NCBI GenBank assembly: GCA_027038385.1
Contig: JALVXE010000220.1
Span: forward strand, 1 to 5,783
Length of the DNA: 5,783 bases
Direction: 5' to 3'
Source: Thermotogaceae bacterium
GTDB lineage: Bacteria > Thermotogota > Thermotogae > Thermotogales > Thermotogaceae
Made by a program: the position numbers and the translations under genes. The number at the start of each line of letters is the position of its first letter. Within the stretch, counting starts at the first letter, position 1. Below the pieces are notes generated by a model that saw nothing but the letters and a program-made list of their open reading frames with translations, made no database searches and had not been told where the DNA came from. Shown in pieces: positions 5,302 to 5,783 of this stretch.

Positions 5302-5783
5302 GTGGAAAGCACCAGTAGTGTCTGGTTTGAAGTTGTGGTTCTCGCTTTTCTCCTTTACCTCTCTGGATTCTTCTCATCGTCAGAGACCGCTCTCACGTCT
5401 GTAAGTAAGCACAAAATTAAAGAACACATTCCCGACATGAAAGATTATCTCAAATGGTCCAACAAGATGCTGACCACCATCCTCATATCGAACAACATCG
5501 TCAACATATTGGCCTCATCTATAGCCACTATATTAGTCCTTGATATACTGGGTCCGAGAAACGCCGGATTATCTGCCGCCATAGCCACGACCGTGATGAC
5601 GATATTGATACTCGTTTTCGGTGAGATAACACCGAAGATCTATGCAAGGGAGAACACCGATCGGGTGTTCAGAAGGACCATACCTGCAATAAAAGTTCTG
5701 TCCGTTGTCTACTCACCCGTGGTGAAAACACTCATGGTTACCTCGAACATGATAATAAAGTTTCTTGGTGGAAAGGCCCTTCC
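5302..5783 (+). CDS. CNNM/CorC (HlyC/CorC) family membrane protein, N-terminal DUF21 domain, 3' end outside window
   Basis: Members of this family are divalent-cation (Mg2+, sometimes Co2+) transporters or exporters of the cytoplasmic membrane, built as DUF21 plus a CBS pair plus a CorC_HlyC domain, about 420-440 residues. Only the first 160 residues are here, with no stop before the edge. Seen directly: transmembrane segment 1 (about 7-24) running into GFFSSSETALTSVSKHKI (22-39), the family signature; a second hydrophobic stretch with LISNNIVNILASS (61-73); a third (about 88-106) ending in VFGEITPK (105-112); and the start of another (about 127-148). The Ser (25-27), Asn (64-65, 68) and Glu108 positions match the conserved polar residues that form the ion site in the family. 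The start is probably GTG 5302, with GGGGAGTGA at 5285-5293 upstream; a GTG at 5290 in the same frame lies within that site. The next stop upstream in frame is at 5263-5265. Its own promoter lies at 5234-5263. Confidence 0.9.
   Translation, partial: MESTSSVWFEVVVLAFLLYLSGFFSSSETALTSVSKHKIKEHIPDMKDYLKWSNKMLTTILISNNIVNILASSIATILVLDILGPRNAGLSAAIATTVMTILILVFGEITPKIYARENTDRVFRRTIPAIKVLSVVYSPVVKTLMVTSNMIIKFLGGKAL

Overview
The window looks like ordinary chromosome from a thermophilic or thermophile-derived bacterium, most likely of the Thermotogota (Thermotogales). The reasons are codon use rich in AGA/AGG (Arg) and ATA (Ile), tightly packed genes with strong GGNGGTGA-type ribosome binding sites, frequent TTG and GTG starts, and a D-Ala-D-Ala ligase whose motifs resemble, from memory, the Thermotoga enzyme. 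The lineage is an inference; no database search was possible.

Layout, left to right. (1) Positions 1-705 hold the C-terminal part of a delta-1-pyrroline-5-carboxylate dehydrogenase (rocA/pruA type) whose start lies outside the window. Its stop codon is inside a perfect 10-bp hairpin followed by TTTT (702-730), a likely terminator or attenuator. (2) A plus-strand cluster follows with almost no spacing: rdgB (house-cleaning ITP/XTP pyrophosphatase), pheS (Phe-tRNA synthetase alpha), an alpha/beta hydrolase that overlaps the end of pheS by 26 bp, and a small exported YfiM/DUF2279-like protein. pheT, the usual partner of pheS, is not next to it. (3) That cluster meets a convergent minus-strand pair, with the 3' ends overlapping by 17 bp. 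The pair is a patatin-fold protein lacking both catalytic residues, then ddl (D-alanine-D-alanine ligase), coupled through a 4-base TTGA overlap. (4) A short divergent intergenic region (about 5166-5301) carries two good sigma-A-type promoters whose -35 boxes lie back to back, 8 bp apart. One drives the patatin-like/ddl pair leftwards. The other drives a CNNM/CorC-family (DUF21) membrane protein rightwards, which runs off the window end.

The genes are mostly housekeeping: amino-acid catabolism, nucleotide-pool sanitation, translation, peptidoglycan precursor synthesis and divalent-cation transport. I see no mobile element, CRISPR array, RNA gene or obvious accessory system. The most interesting object is the catalytically degenerate patatin-like protein coupled to ddl. 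Next are the uncharacterised hydrolase and YfiM-like protein downstream of an orphan pheS.
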